Assembly (NCBI GenBank): GCA_027619375.1
Contig: JAQCFL010000009.1
Span: 1 to 37,675 of the forward strand
Origin: Verrucomicrobiota bacterium
GTDB lineage: Bacteria > Verrucomicrobiota > Verrucomicrobiia > Verrucomicrobiales > Akkermansiaceae
Direction of reading: 5' to 3'
DNA: 37,675 nucleotides
The notes beneath the pieces are model-generated. The model did no database searches. It saw only the letters and a list, made by a program, of their open reading frames with translations, and was not told the DNA's origin. Within the stretch, counting starts at the first letter, position 1. Every line of letters starts with the position of its first letter. Below, piece by piece: positions 26,662 through 34,200 of this stretch. Position numbers and translations under genes: made by a program.

Positions 26662-28149
26662 ATGGCCACTGATTCCGATACCATCAAACACGCTGACGAC
26701 GATTTGCGTCCGCTGATCGACCGCTCCCTGCGGCATCCGGTGATGTTCTTCTTCACCAGCGCCGCGGCGTGGCTTGCGGTGGCCCTGATCCTGGGGATCG
26801 TGGCCTCCGCCAAGACTCACGCGCCGGAGTTCATGGGCAACGTGGGCTGGTTGGTCTATGGCAAGGCCTACGCGGCCCACCTCAACACCCTCGTCTATGG
26901 CTGGGGTTGTCAGGCCGCCTTCGGGGTCATCATCTGGCTCATGGCGCGTCTTTCCCGCAAGGAGTGCCGCAATCCAGGGACCATCCTGTTGGTCGGGCAC
27001 GTCTGGAATTTCGCGGTGCTCTACGGTGTGATCGCCATTCTCAGCGGTGGTGGAACCGGAGTCCCCTGGATGGAGTTTCCGGCGGCGGTGTGGCCGGTGC
27101 TGTTGATCAGCTACGTCTTCATCATGGCCGGTTCGGTGGTGCAGTTCCGCTGCAAAGAGGGCGGGCACACCTACATCTCGCAGTGGTATCTGCTCGGGGC
27201 GATCATTTGGTTCCCCTGGGTTTTCACCACCGCCAACATCCTCATCTTCCACTTCAACGGGCACCCCGTGATGGATGCGGGGATCAACGCCTGGTTCAAA
27301 TCGACCCTTATATTGCTCTTCTTCGTCCCGGTCGGAGTGGCGGCGGCCTATTATCTGGCGCCGAAAGTGACCGGTCGTCCGGTGCACAGCTACGCGTTGG
27401 CGCAGATGGGATTCTGGGCCCTTGCGGCGATCGGGCCGTGGACGGGCATGCAGAAGTTGGCGGGTGCGCCGATCCCGCAGTTCCTTCCCTATGTCGGTGC
27501 CGCGGCGACGGTGCTCTTCTTCATCCCTGCGGTGACAGTGGCCGTGAACATTCTCAAGACGGTTGCCGGGCACGCCTCGACCGTGGCGGCCAGTCCGACG
27601 CTGCGCTTCACCATCGCGGGTATTTTCGGCCTGCTCGCGCTCGGCGTGATGGGGGTCTGCCTGAACTTCCCGGCGGGTCTCCGCTTCTCGCAGTTCTCCA
27701 TCGCGGGCTACGGATTTGAAATTCTCGCCATCTATGGTTGCTTCAGCATGTGTTCGTTCGCCGCCATGTATTTCATCGTGCCCCGCATCACCCGGCGGGA
27801 ATGGCTCTCGCGCCGCTTCATCTCGTGGCACTTCTACCTTTCCGCTTATGGGGTGGCGACCATCGTGATCTGCACGATCGGTGGGGGGTTGATGCAGGGA
27901 GCGGCGCAGGAATACTGGAACATGCCCTGGTCGGACGCCGCGACCCGGCAGTATGCCTACGGATGGGGGACGACGGTCTCCTGGCTCTTCATCCTCTTTG
28001 CGAACGTCTTCTTTCTCCTGCACCTCCTCCTGATGTGGGCGCGCCTCGGCCGCCGCAGTCAGCATCCGACCCTTCTCCACAAACACCACTCCGAATCGCC
28101 GCACGGTCCGGAGGGGGACATCGATGAAATTCAAGCCGCGAACGCCTGA
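26662..28149 (+). CDS. CcoN-like membrane protein lacking CuB and high-spin haem ligands
   Basis: A 495-residue protein with about twelve hydrophobic segments whose overall pattern follows cbb3 oxidase subunit I: AYAAHLNTLVYGWGCQAAFG (TM2 His73), PVHSYALAQMGFWALAAIGP, MYFIVPRI and ISWHFYLSAYGV with GGGLMQG. The catalytic residues are absent. The CuB segment GHNAVGFF is replaced by FKSTLILLFF (K213 onward). The GPHH pair is replaced by GPWTG (248-252). The HVH haem pair is missing; no His occurs between residues 295 and 389. Only the TM2 His remains. An oxygen-reducing role is therefore excluded by sequence; a structural, quinol-binding or electron-relay role is open. A CcoO-like cytochrome follows after 6 bp. 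Confidence 0.82.
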   Translation: MATDSDTIKHADDDLRPLIDRSLRHPVMFFFTSAAAWLAVALILGIVASAKTHAPEFMGNVGWLVYGKAYAAHLNTLVYGWGCQAAFGVIIWLMARLSRKECRNPGTILLVGHVWNFAVLYGVIAILSGGGTGVPWMEFPAAVWPVLLISYVFIMAGSVVQFRCKEGGHTYISQWYLLGAIIWFPWVFTTANILIFHFNGHPVMDAGINAWFKSTLILLFFVPVGVAAAYYLAPKVTGRPVHSYALAQMGFWALAAIGPWTGMQKLAGAPIPQFLPYVGAAATVLFFIPAVTVAVNILKTVAGHASTVAASPTLRFTIAGIFGLLALGVMGVCLNFPAGLRFSQFSIAGYGFEILAIYGCFSMCSFAAMYFIVPRITRREWLSRRFISWHFYLSAYGVATIVICTIGGGLMQGAAQEYWNMPWSDAATRQYAYGWGTTVSWLFILFANVFFLLHLLLMWARLGRRSQHPTLLHKHHSESPHGPEGDIDEIQAANA

Positions 28150-28155
28150 GAAGCC

Positions 28156-28866
28156 ATGACGTTCAGAACATTCAGCCTCGGATTGCTCGGCACCTTCTCG
28201 TTGCCGTGGCTCCTTATTGTGGTGGTGCCCTACGCCACCATGCAGCGTATTCAATCTGTCGAGTTCAACGAGGACGACGACGGTCGCACGGGTCCCTACG
28301 TCCCGGCACGTCCCGGACGGGTGACAGACGGGGCGGCGGTCTATGCCGCGAACGGCTGCTACACCTGTCACACCCAGTTGATCCGGCCGACCTACGCGGG
28401 GACGGACATGTGGCGCGAGGATTGGGCGGGCGTGCACGTCGCCGCGGACAACATCGACACCCGTCGTGAGACCTCGGTTTTTGATTTCAACGGTGAGGCC
28501 TTCGCGCAGATCGGCCTGACCCGCACCGGGCCGGATCTATCCAATGTCGGCCACCGCGCCGAGAGCTACGTCAAGGGCACCGAGACGACCCCGGAGGAGT
28601 GGTTCCTCATGCACCTCTACAATCCCCGCGGCGACTTCGAATACTGGTCGTCCTGCCCCTCCAACGGACACCTCTTCAAGGTGCAGAAGAAGGAGGGGCA
28701 AGGCAGCGGTGAAGCGCTTGCCGTGAAGGCTCGCAAGGGCAAGGAAGTCGTTCCGACCGCCGCAGCCCGCGCCTTGGCCAGCTATCTCTATTCCTTGCAA
28801 AAAGACGATCAGGTTCCCTACTCGCTCAACTACCGCCCCGACAAGAAGCGGGCCATCGAACAATAA
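28156..28866 (+). CDS. CcoO-like monohaem cytochrome c
   Basis: A 236-residue protein with an N-terminal transmembrane helix (LGLLGTFSLPWLLIVVVPYA) and a CcoO-type haem domain: GCYTCHTQLIRPTY (haem motif 68-72), then RTGPDLSNVGHRAESY and EEWFLMHLYNPRGDFEYW. In true CcoO the sequence after NPR is of the SNMPAYPWL type, with Met as sixth haem ligand; here it reads SSCPSNGHLF, with Cys167 at the Met position and His172 nearby. Its gene partner, the CcoN-like protein, has also lost its catalytic residues. The pair therefore seems to be a diverged cbb3-derived module. The C-terminus is longer than in CcoO and rich in Lys. Confidence 0.85.
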   Translation: MTFRTFSLGLLGTFSLPWLLIVVVPYATMQRIQSVEFNEDDDGRTGPYVPARPGRVTDGAAVYAANGCYTCHTQLIRPTYAGTDMWREDWAGVHVAADNIDTRRETSVFDFNGEAFAQIGLTRTGPDLSNVGHRAESYVKGTETTPEEWFLMHLYNPRGDFEYWSSCPSNGHLFKVQKKEGQGSGEALAVKARKGKEVVPTAAARALASYLYSLQKDDQVPYSLNYRPDKKRAIEQ

Positions 28867-28870
28867 CCCC

Positions 28871-29677
28871 ATGTCCGATTCCTACCAGCCCATCGACCCC
28901 CTTCGTCCCGATCTCGACGAGGGGACCAACGTTGCGCAGACCCATGGTGCCGTCCTTGCGGACAACGCAGCGATCTCCCGGGAGCGCCGGGTGCGCGAGA
29001 ACGGCATGGAGCCGGTTTCCCTCTGGGTGATCGTTTCGAGTGCCTTTGTGCTTCTCGTGGCCGGAGCGGTGCTCAATGCCGGTGGCGGCCTTTTCAACTA
29101 CAACGAATACCGTGTGAACGGCTACGTGCAACGCGATGCCCCGGGGGTCGGAGACAGCGGCCCGGCCACCGCGCCGATCATGGACGCCCTCGTGAAGAAC
29201 GGTTCCAAGGTTTACTCGACCTGTTCCGGTTGCCACCAGGGTGACGGCATGGGGGATGGCGCCAGCTATCCGCCGCTCGGTGGATCGGAGTGGGTGACGG
29301 GTGACACGGAGCAACTGGCCATGATCATCCTGAGCGGGGTGAACGGCGCGATCACCGTGAACGGTCGGACCTGGAACACGCCGGGCGGAATGCCTGCCCA
29401 GCCCTTGCGCGATCCGGTGCAACTGGCCTCCGTGATGACCTACTTGCGCAACAGCTTCGGCAACAGCACCGGAGACGTGGTGACGCCCGAGATGGCCGCC
29501 GCGGCCTTGGAAATTTACAATGAGAAAGCCGGGGGCTCCCCAACGCCCCCACAAGTCACCGAAGCGGAGCTGAAGGCCGACCACGGCAAGATGTTGTCCG
29601 GCGAGGTGATGGATCCCGCCACGGTTGTCGATCTTGAAACCTTCCAACCGGTGGAAGCGGCTGGTGCCGCCGAGTAA
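28871..29677 (+). CDS. Membrane-anchored monohaem cytochrome c (second paralogue)
   Basis: A 268-residue protein with a charged N-terminal 45 residues, a single transmembrane helix (VSLWVIVSSAFVLLVAGAVL), and a cytochrome c domain with CSGCH at 118-122 (STCSGCHQGDGMGDG). A candidate Met ligand lies in NTPGGMPAQPL, followed by MTYLRNSFGN, which is shared with the cytochrome at 25867. It takes the place of CcoP in a cbb3 operon but has only one haem motif and a different anchor. The C-terminal tail of about 60 residues is acidic. It precedes ctaD by 27 bp; transfer of electrons to CuA is a reasonable inference. Confidence 0.86.
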   Translation: MSDSYQPIDPLRPDLDEGTNVAQTHGAVLADNAAISRERRVRENGMEPVSLWVIVSSAFVLLVAGAVLNAGGGLFNYNEYRVNGYVQRDAPGVGDSGPATAPIMDALVKNGSKVYSTCSGCHQGDGMGDGASYPPLGGSEWVTGDTEQLAMIILSGVNGAITVNGRTWNTPGGMPAQPLRDPVQLASVMTYLRNSFGNSTGDVVTPEMAAAALEIYNEKAGGSPTPPQVTEAELKADHGKMLSGEVMDPATVVDLETFQPVEAAGAAE

Positions 29678-29704
29678 ACCCGCACAACCAACCGACAAGC
29701 CCCC

Positions 29705-31600
29705 ATGAGCTCAGCATCTGAAGCACACGCCTCCGACGGTCATCACGATGATCACGGCGACCACCATCACGAGCTTCCGTTTTGGAAGAAGTATATCTTC
29801 TCCACCGACCACAAGATGATCGGGATCCAGTACGGGATCACCGCGCTGCTCTTTTTGGCCTTTGGATTCTATCTGATGATGGTGATGCGGTGGAGCATCG
29901 CCTATCCGCACGAGCCCCTTCCGGGCTGGATGAGCTGGTTCCTGTCGGACGACTGGAAGGCCCGCTGGCTGCAGGACGGGAAGGTGACGGGGGAGACCTA
30001 CAACATGTTCGGGGCGATGCACGGCACCATCATGGTCTTCCTGGGGATCGTGCCGCTTGGATTCGCGGCCTTTGGCAACTTCGTGACGCCGCTGCAGATC
30101 GGGGCGATCGACATGGCCTTCCCGAAACTCAACATGGCCAGCTACTGGCTCTATCTGCTGGGTGGCTTGGTGATGATCGGCAGCTTCTTCGTGGAGTCCG
30201 GCGCGGCGAAGTCCGGTTGGACGAACTATTCGCCGCTGGCGGGGTTTGCGGACTCGCAGATCGTGAACCAGTTTCTAGCGGGGCAGACGCAGTGGCTGTT
30301 GGGGATGGTTTTCCTGATTTCCTCCTCGCTGCTGGGCGCGGTCAACTTCCTGACAACGATCATCAACCTTCGAGCCAGGGGACTGACCTGGATGCGGCTG
30401 CCCTTCTTTGTATGGGCGATGTTGGTGACCGGATTCCTGCTTCTTCTCGCCTTCCCGCCCCTGGAAGTGGCGGCGCTCATGCAGCTCATGGACCGAACTG
30501 CCGGATCGAGCTTCTTCATGCCGAGCGGGCTCTACACGAAGACGGCCGGCCTGCTGGAGGCCTCCGGTAGCGGAAGCCCGTTGCTCTATCAGCACCTCTT
30601 CTGGTTCCTGGGACACCCCGAGGTTTACGTGCTCCTGCTGCCGGCCATCGCCTGTGTGGCGGAAATCATTCCGACCAACACGCGGAAGCCGCTCTGGGGA
30701 TACAAGTCGATGGTCTATGCGGTCATCGTGCTCGGCTTCCTGAGCTTCATCGTCTGGGCCCACCACATGTATCTGACGGGGATGGGGCCGGTGGTTTCCA
30801 ACTTTTTCCAGACCACCACGGTGCTGATTTCGATTCCGTCGGTAATCCTGCTGACCTCGATGTTGATTTCCCTGTGGGGTGGATCGATCCGTTTCAACCA
30901 ACCGATGTTGTGGGCGGCGGCGTTCATTCCGATGTTCGGGATCGGAGGCCTGACCGGATTGCCGCTGGCCTTCAACCTGGTCGACCTACACCTGCACGAC
31001 ACTTACTACGTGATCGGCCACTTCCACTACGTGGTGGCGCCGGGGGTGCTCTTCGGGCTCTTCGCGGGGATCTATCACTGGTATCCGAAGATCACAGGTC
31101 GGCACATGAGCAATTTCCTGGGTCACCTGCACTTTTGGCCGTCGCTGATCTTCATGAACCTGCTCTTCTTCCCGATGCTTGTGCAGGGGATGGCCGGTTT
31201 CCACCGTCGTTGGTATAACGGGGGAGACGCCTACCTCTCGAAGGCTTCGGACAGCGTGAACATCTTTGGCAACACCGTGGCCGAGTGGCTCTGGTTGAAC
31301 CCGGTGATGTCCTGGGCCGCGTGGTTGCTGGCCGCGGCGCAGATTCCGTTCTTCATCAATTTCTGGACGAGCATCTGGTGGGGCAAGAAGATCAAGAACG
31401 ACAACCCGTGGGATGCCACCACCCTTGAGTGGTCGACCCCGACGCCGCCGCCGCATGGCAACTTCACCTACGACGTGAACGTCTATCGGGGTCCTTACGA
31501 ATACAGTCGTGAGGATCATGAGGGTGACTTTTACCCGCAGTGGGAGGCCCCGAAACGGGACGAACCCGCTGAAGAACCAGCCAAGAAACCCGTCGCCTAA
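29705..31600 (+). CDS. ctaD: Cytochrome c oxidase subunit I (haem-copper oxidase, A family)
   Basis: A 631-residue protein with twelve or more membrane helices. All metal ligands are visible: His in MFGAMHGTIMVF, HPEVY with the Glu and crosslinking Tyr of the A1 type, WAHHMYLTGMG for CuB, and HDTYYVIGHFHYVV for the two haems. The D-channel region GAIDMAFPKLNMASYW is conserved. The K-channel segment, PTGIK in classical enzymes, reads PSVIL here, with Leu382 in place of the Lys. The cytoplasmic N-terminus is His-rich (HHDDHGDHHH within residues 8-22). It works with subunits III, IV and II encoded downstream. Confidence 0.95.
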   Translation: MSSASEAHASDGHHDDHGDHHHELPFWKKYIFSTDHKMIGIQYGITALLFLAFGFYLMMVMRWSIAYPHEPLPGWMSWFLSDDWKARWLQDGKVTGETYNMFGAMHGTIMVFLGIVPLGFAAFGNFVTPLQIGAIDMAFPKLNMASYWLYLLGGLVMIGSFFVESGAAKSGWTNYSPLAGFADSQIVNQFLAGQTQWLLGMVFLISSSLLGAVNFLTTIINLRARGLTWMRLPFFVWAMLVTGFLLLLAFPPLEVAALMQLMDRTAGSSFFMPSGLYTKTAGLLEASGSGSPLLYQHLFWFLGHPEVYVLLLPAIACVAEIIPTNTRKPLWGYKSMVYAVIVLGFLSFIVWAHHMYLTGMGPVVSNFFQTTTVLISIPSVILLTSMLISLWGGSIRFNQPMLWAAAFIPMFGIGGLTGLPLAFNLVDLHLHDTYYVIGHFHYVVAPGVLFGLFAGIYHWYPKITGRHMSNFLGHLHFWPSLIFMNLLFFPMLVQGMAGFHRRWYNGGDAYLSKASDSVNIFGNTVAEWLWLNPVMSWAAWLLAAAQIPFFINFWTSIWWGKKIKNDNPWDATTLEWSTPTPPPHGNFTYDVNVYRGPYEYSREDHEGDFYPQWEAPKRDEPAEEPAKKPVA

Positions 31601-31635
31601 GTTTTCACCGCGCAAGCCTCAGACGCCTTCTTTCC

Positions 31636-33375
31636 ATGGAGATTCCCTACACATTCACCGCCCGGAAGGACACCGGCCTCTTCAACTCGAAGATCGGTAT
31701 CTGGCTCTTCCTCGCTTCCGAGGTCATGCTCTTCGGTGGCCTGTTTTCCGGCTACGTCTTCCTGCGTCTTTACGCTGATTATCCCTGGCCGGAGCGGGCC
31801 CTGCCGGTCCTGCCGGGTCTCATCAACACCTTCGTGCTGATCGGTTCTTCCGTGACGGTGGTCTTTGCCTGGGCTTCGCTGAAGATGCGGCAGTGGGGGC
31901 GGTTCCAGTTTTTCATGGGGATCACGATTTTCTGTGCGGTGATCTTCATGGTCCTCAAGGGTCTGGAGTACAACGCGAAGTGGCATCACCAGGCGGTGCG
32001 TCTGGATGATTTCACGATCCTTGAAGGGCACACCCACAAGGCCGAGCTCGATGAGCGCGGTCACCTGCACATCCACCATGAGCACGGCGCCGAGCCGACC
32101 GAGGAGGAGAAGAAGAGGCAGTTTCCGGCCAACGTGGTGGTGGTCGAGGCGGAGGAGATCAACTTCACCCTCGTGCGGGCCCATGATCCCTATGTGAAGG
32201 ACATTCTGGCGAAGGCCAAGGAGCGCGGTGCGGTGCCGGTGCTCGCTGACAACGCCTTCTTCTATGGTTCGCCTAAAGATCTGCCGATCGACGCTGCGGA
32301 GCGCAAGAAGCTGGAGGATCAGCTGATCAAGTCCCACGCATCCGGCAAGGAAGCGGTGAGGTTCGGGGACAAAAAGGATTCCCTCTACATTCCGAAGGAC
32401 ACCCAGCTAACGGTCGATCTGTTGGACCGCGCCGAAGACGTCTATCTTGAGGCGCGGGCCATCAACGGGGAAGTGCGGACGAAGGTGCTGCGCAAACTCT
32501 GGAAAGATGCACGAGAGGCGGACAAAGAGGACCTTCCGAACTTCAAGTTGGCGGAGGGCATCCAGATCGATCCGGAGGAGCATCTTACCGGTCTCGTGGC
32601 CGAGGCGCCCTCGGCATTGACCTTCACGTTTGAGAAGCCGGTGGCGCTGCACTTCAAGCGCAGCCTGATCCGCGAGGGCGAGGGCAGCAGCAAGCTCAAG
32701 GATGACACCATCATCAAAGGTGCGGTGGCCAGCAGTCCGATGGGACTCGCCGTGGATGCGGTGGACCTCCGCTGGGTGGCCCAGCGGGCCCATGAGCAGG
32801 GCAAGGATCCGAAGACCGTGATCGAGGGACTCTGGATCATGGAGAACCCCGAGTTCAAGGAGATCTGGGAACGGCATTCCGCGCAGCTGGCAATCTTGAC
32901 AGAGGAATTGAAGAAGGATGGCCGGGAGCCAACCGAGAACGACAAATACCGGATCGATTGGCAGGACCTGGTGGCCTTCCACCGCGCCCATGAGAAGCAC
33001 CTCGAGCCTGGCTCGCCGGAGGTGGCGGACCTGCGGCCCGGGATGTTCGAGGGGATCACCGGTCCCAACCACAAGATCGAGGAGAACCAGCATGCCTTCT
33101 TCAGCATCGACATTCCCAACGAGAAGGTCGGCTTCGAGTCGCTCTTCACGCCGAAGTGGAACAACTACTACGCGATCTACTTCACCCTCACCGGCCTGCA
33201 CGGTCTGCACGTGGTGGGTGGGGCGCTGGTGCTGGCCTACTACATGTTTTTCAGCAAGGGACTCTATCGCCGCAATCCGGAGTGGCTCGCCAACCGGGTG
33301 GAGATCGGGGGCCTCTTCTGGCACTTTGTGGACCTGGTTTGGATCTTCCTCTTTCCGATCCTCTATTTGATGTAA
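31636..33375 (+). CDS. ctaE: Cytochrome c oxidase subunit III with a large hydrophilic insert
   Basis: A 579-residue protein, against about 200 for the usual five-helix form. The subunit III core is clear at both ends: IGIWLFLASEVMLFGGLFSG with the conserved Glu, two further helices ending in FMVLKGLEYNAKW, then after the insert NNYYAIYFTLTGLHGLHVVG and FWHFVDLVWIFLFPILYL. Between about residues 115 and 505 lies a hydrophilic, charged region of about 390 residues without membrane segments, starting with the His-rich GHTHKAELDERGHLHIHHEH (131-150). By the usual subunit III topology this loop would be periplasmic. No frameshift is visible and base use is even through the insert, so it looks like a genuine extension. 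Confidence 0.92.
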   Translation: MEIPYTFTARKDTGLFNSKIGIWLFLASEVMLFGGLFSGYVFLRLYADYPWPERALPVLPGLINTFVLIGSSVTVVFAWASLKMRQWGRFQFFMGITIFCAVIFMVLKGLEYNAKWHHQAVRLDDFTILEGHTHKAELDERGHLHIHHEHGAEPTEEEKKRQFPANVVVVEAEEINFTLVRAHDPYVKDILAKAKERGAVPVLADNAFFYGSPKDLPIDAAERKKLEDQLIKSHASGKEAVRFGDKKDSLYIPKDTQLTVDLLDRAEDVYLEARAINGEVRTKVLRKLWKDAREADKEDLPNFKLAEGIQIDPEEHLTGLVAEAPSALTFTFEKPVALHFKRSLIREGEGSSKLKDDTIIKGAVASSPMGLAVDAVDLRWVAQRAHEQGKDPKTVIEGLWIMENPEFKEIWERHSAQLAILTEELKKDGREPTENDKYRIDWQDLVAFHRAHEKHLEPGSPEVADLRPGMFEGITGPNHKIEENQHAFFSIDIPNEKVGFESLFTPKWNNYYAIYFTLTGLHGLHVVGGALVLAYYMFFSKGLYRRNPEWLANRVEIGGLFWHFVDLVWIFLFPILYLM

Positions 33376-33393
33376 TCCTTTAAACCGACAACG

Positions 33394-33768
33394 ATGGCAG
33401 ATTCCGTAGAAGAAATCAAAAAGGCGCAGAAGCTCTATATCCTGATCGGGCTGGTTCTGTTCGTCTTCACCGTGGTGACGGTGGCGGTGGCAACCCAACC
33501 GTGGCTGGACTTCGGGGCGCATGGCTTTGACAAGGCCGACATGACGATCGGTCTGTTGATTGCCACCGTGAAGGCGACCCTGGTGGGGGCTATCTTCATG
33601 CACCTCAACCACGAGAAGAAGCTCGTCTACTGGGTGTTCGGGTTGGGGATCATCATGGGCATCGCCCTGATGCTGCTGACCGCGCTGAGCTTTGCCGACC
33701 CGATCAAGTACGGCAACCCGAAGACCGGCGACGGCTTCTACAACCCTGAAATTCCCGAGATCAACTGA
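33394..33768 (+). CDS. ctaF: Cytochrome c oxidase subunit IV (prokaryotic, COX4_pro)
   Basis: A 124-residue protein with three hydrophobic helices (YILIGLVLFVFTVVTVAVAT; MTIGLLIATVKATLVGAIFM; YWVFGLGIIMGIALMLLTAL). The motif VKATLVGAIFMHLNHEKKLV is diagnostic of the bacterial subunit IV family. The role is structural, stabilising subunits I and III. It follows ctaE by 18 bp and has no Shine-Dalgarno sequence. The C-terminus is longer than usual and polar (GNPKTGDGFYNPEIPEIN). Confidence 0.9.
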   Translation: MADSVEEIKKAQKLYILIGLVLFVFTVVTVAVATQPWLDFGAHGFDKADMTIGLLIATVKATLVGAIFMHLNHEKKLVYWVFGLGIIMGIALMLLTALSFADPIKYGNPKTGDGFYNPEIPEIN

Positions 33769-33771
33769 CCC

Positions 33772-33975
33772 ATGTCCCTGCGCGGCTTTCATATCGTCTT
33801 CGTGACGCTCACCATCTTCCTCAGCCTGTTTCTGGCGGTGTGGGGGTTTGGCTATGCGCCTGATGACGCGGAGGGAATGGCGAAGGTAATGGGAGTGATC
33901 GGGGTGGTGGGCCTGATTGTCATGCCGATTTACGGCGTCTATTTTTACCGCAAAGCCAAGAAGCTGATCCTCTGA
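33772..33975 (+). CDS. Small two-helix membrane protein in oxidase operon
   Basis: A 67-residue protein with two predicted transmembrane helices (IVFVTLTIFLSLFLAVWGFG; VMGVIGVVGLIVMPIYGVYF) joined by a short acidic loop and ending in a basic tail (RKAKKLIL). It starts 3 bp after ctaF and is followed after 4 bp by another tiny membrane protein. I do not recognise a family. Its position inside the oxidase operon suggests an accessory subunit, but this is inference. The ATG has no Shine-Dalgarno sequence, like its neighbours. Confidence 0.78.
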   Translation: MSLRGFHIVFVTLTIFLSLFLAVWGFGYAPDDAEGMAKVMGVIGVVGLIVMPIYGVYFYRKAKKLIL

Positions 33976-33979
33976 ACCG

Positions 33980-34177
33980 ATGCAAACCGACTCCATCATC
34001 ATGGCCTGCGCGACCTGCGCCAACAGCTTCAAGGAAGCTGGAGGAGAAGCGGCGGGTTGGGCGATCATGTTCATGGTGGCGATCATCGTCCCCATGGCTG
34101 CGGGGATCGTCTTTCTCATTGCCCGCATTGCGCGGCGGGAAGCGGCGGCCCTCGAACCTCAATTTCGCGACCAGTAA
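33980..34177 (+). CDS. Small single-helix protein with CxxC motif in oxidase operon
   Basis: A 65-residue protein: a short N-terminus with CATC (MACATCANSFKEAGGEAAG), one transmembrane helix (GWAIMFMVAIIVPMAAGIVF) and a basic C-terminus. An internal ATG in TDSIIMACATC could be an alternative start. The CxxC pair has no following His, so it is not a haem c site; metal binding or disulfide exchange is possible but not shown. It stands 23 bp before ctaC, whose product holds the CuA centre, so a link to copper-site assembly is a speculation worth testing. No known family was recognised. Confidence 0.72.
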   Translation: MQTDSIIMACATCANSFKEAGGEAAGWAIMFMVAIIVPMAAGIVFLIARIARREAAALEPQFRDQ

Positions 34178-34200
34178 CCCGACCCGACCAACCTTTCCTC

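Noticed and set aside
26164-28437. Open frame of 757 codons on the minus strand opposite the CcoN-like gene
   Set aside because: The translation is an Arg/His/Asp/Glu-rich string typical of an antisense frame; the plus-strand genes have membrane helices and family motifs.
31980-33150. The subunit III insert as an intein or inserted mobile element
   Set aside because: No intein block motifs (N-terminal Cys or Ser block, C-terminal HN), no repeats at the borders, and base composition does not differ from the flanks.
32407-34128. Open frame of 573 codons on the minus strand opposite ctaE and ctaF
   Set aside because: I considered whether the subunit III insert could be an antisense gene artefact, but the minus frame has no motif while the plus frame is bordered by intact subunit III helices.
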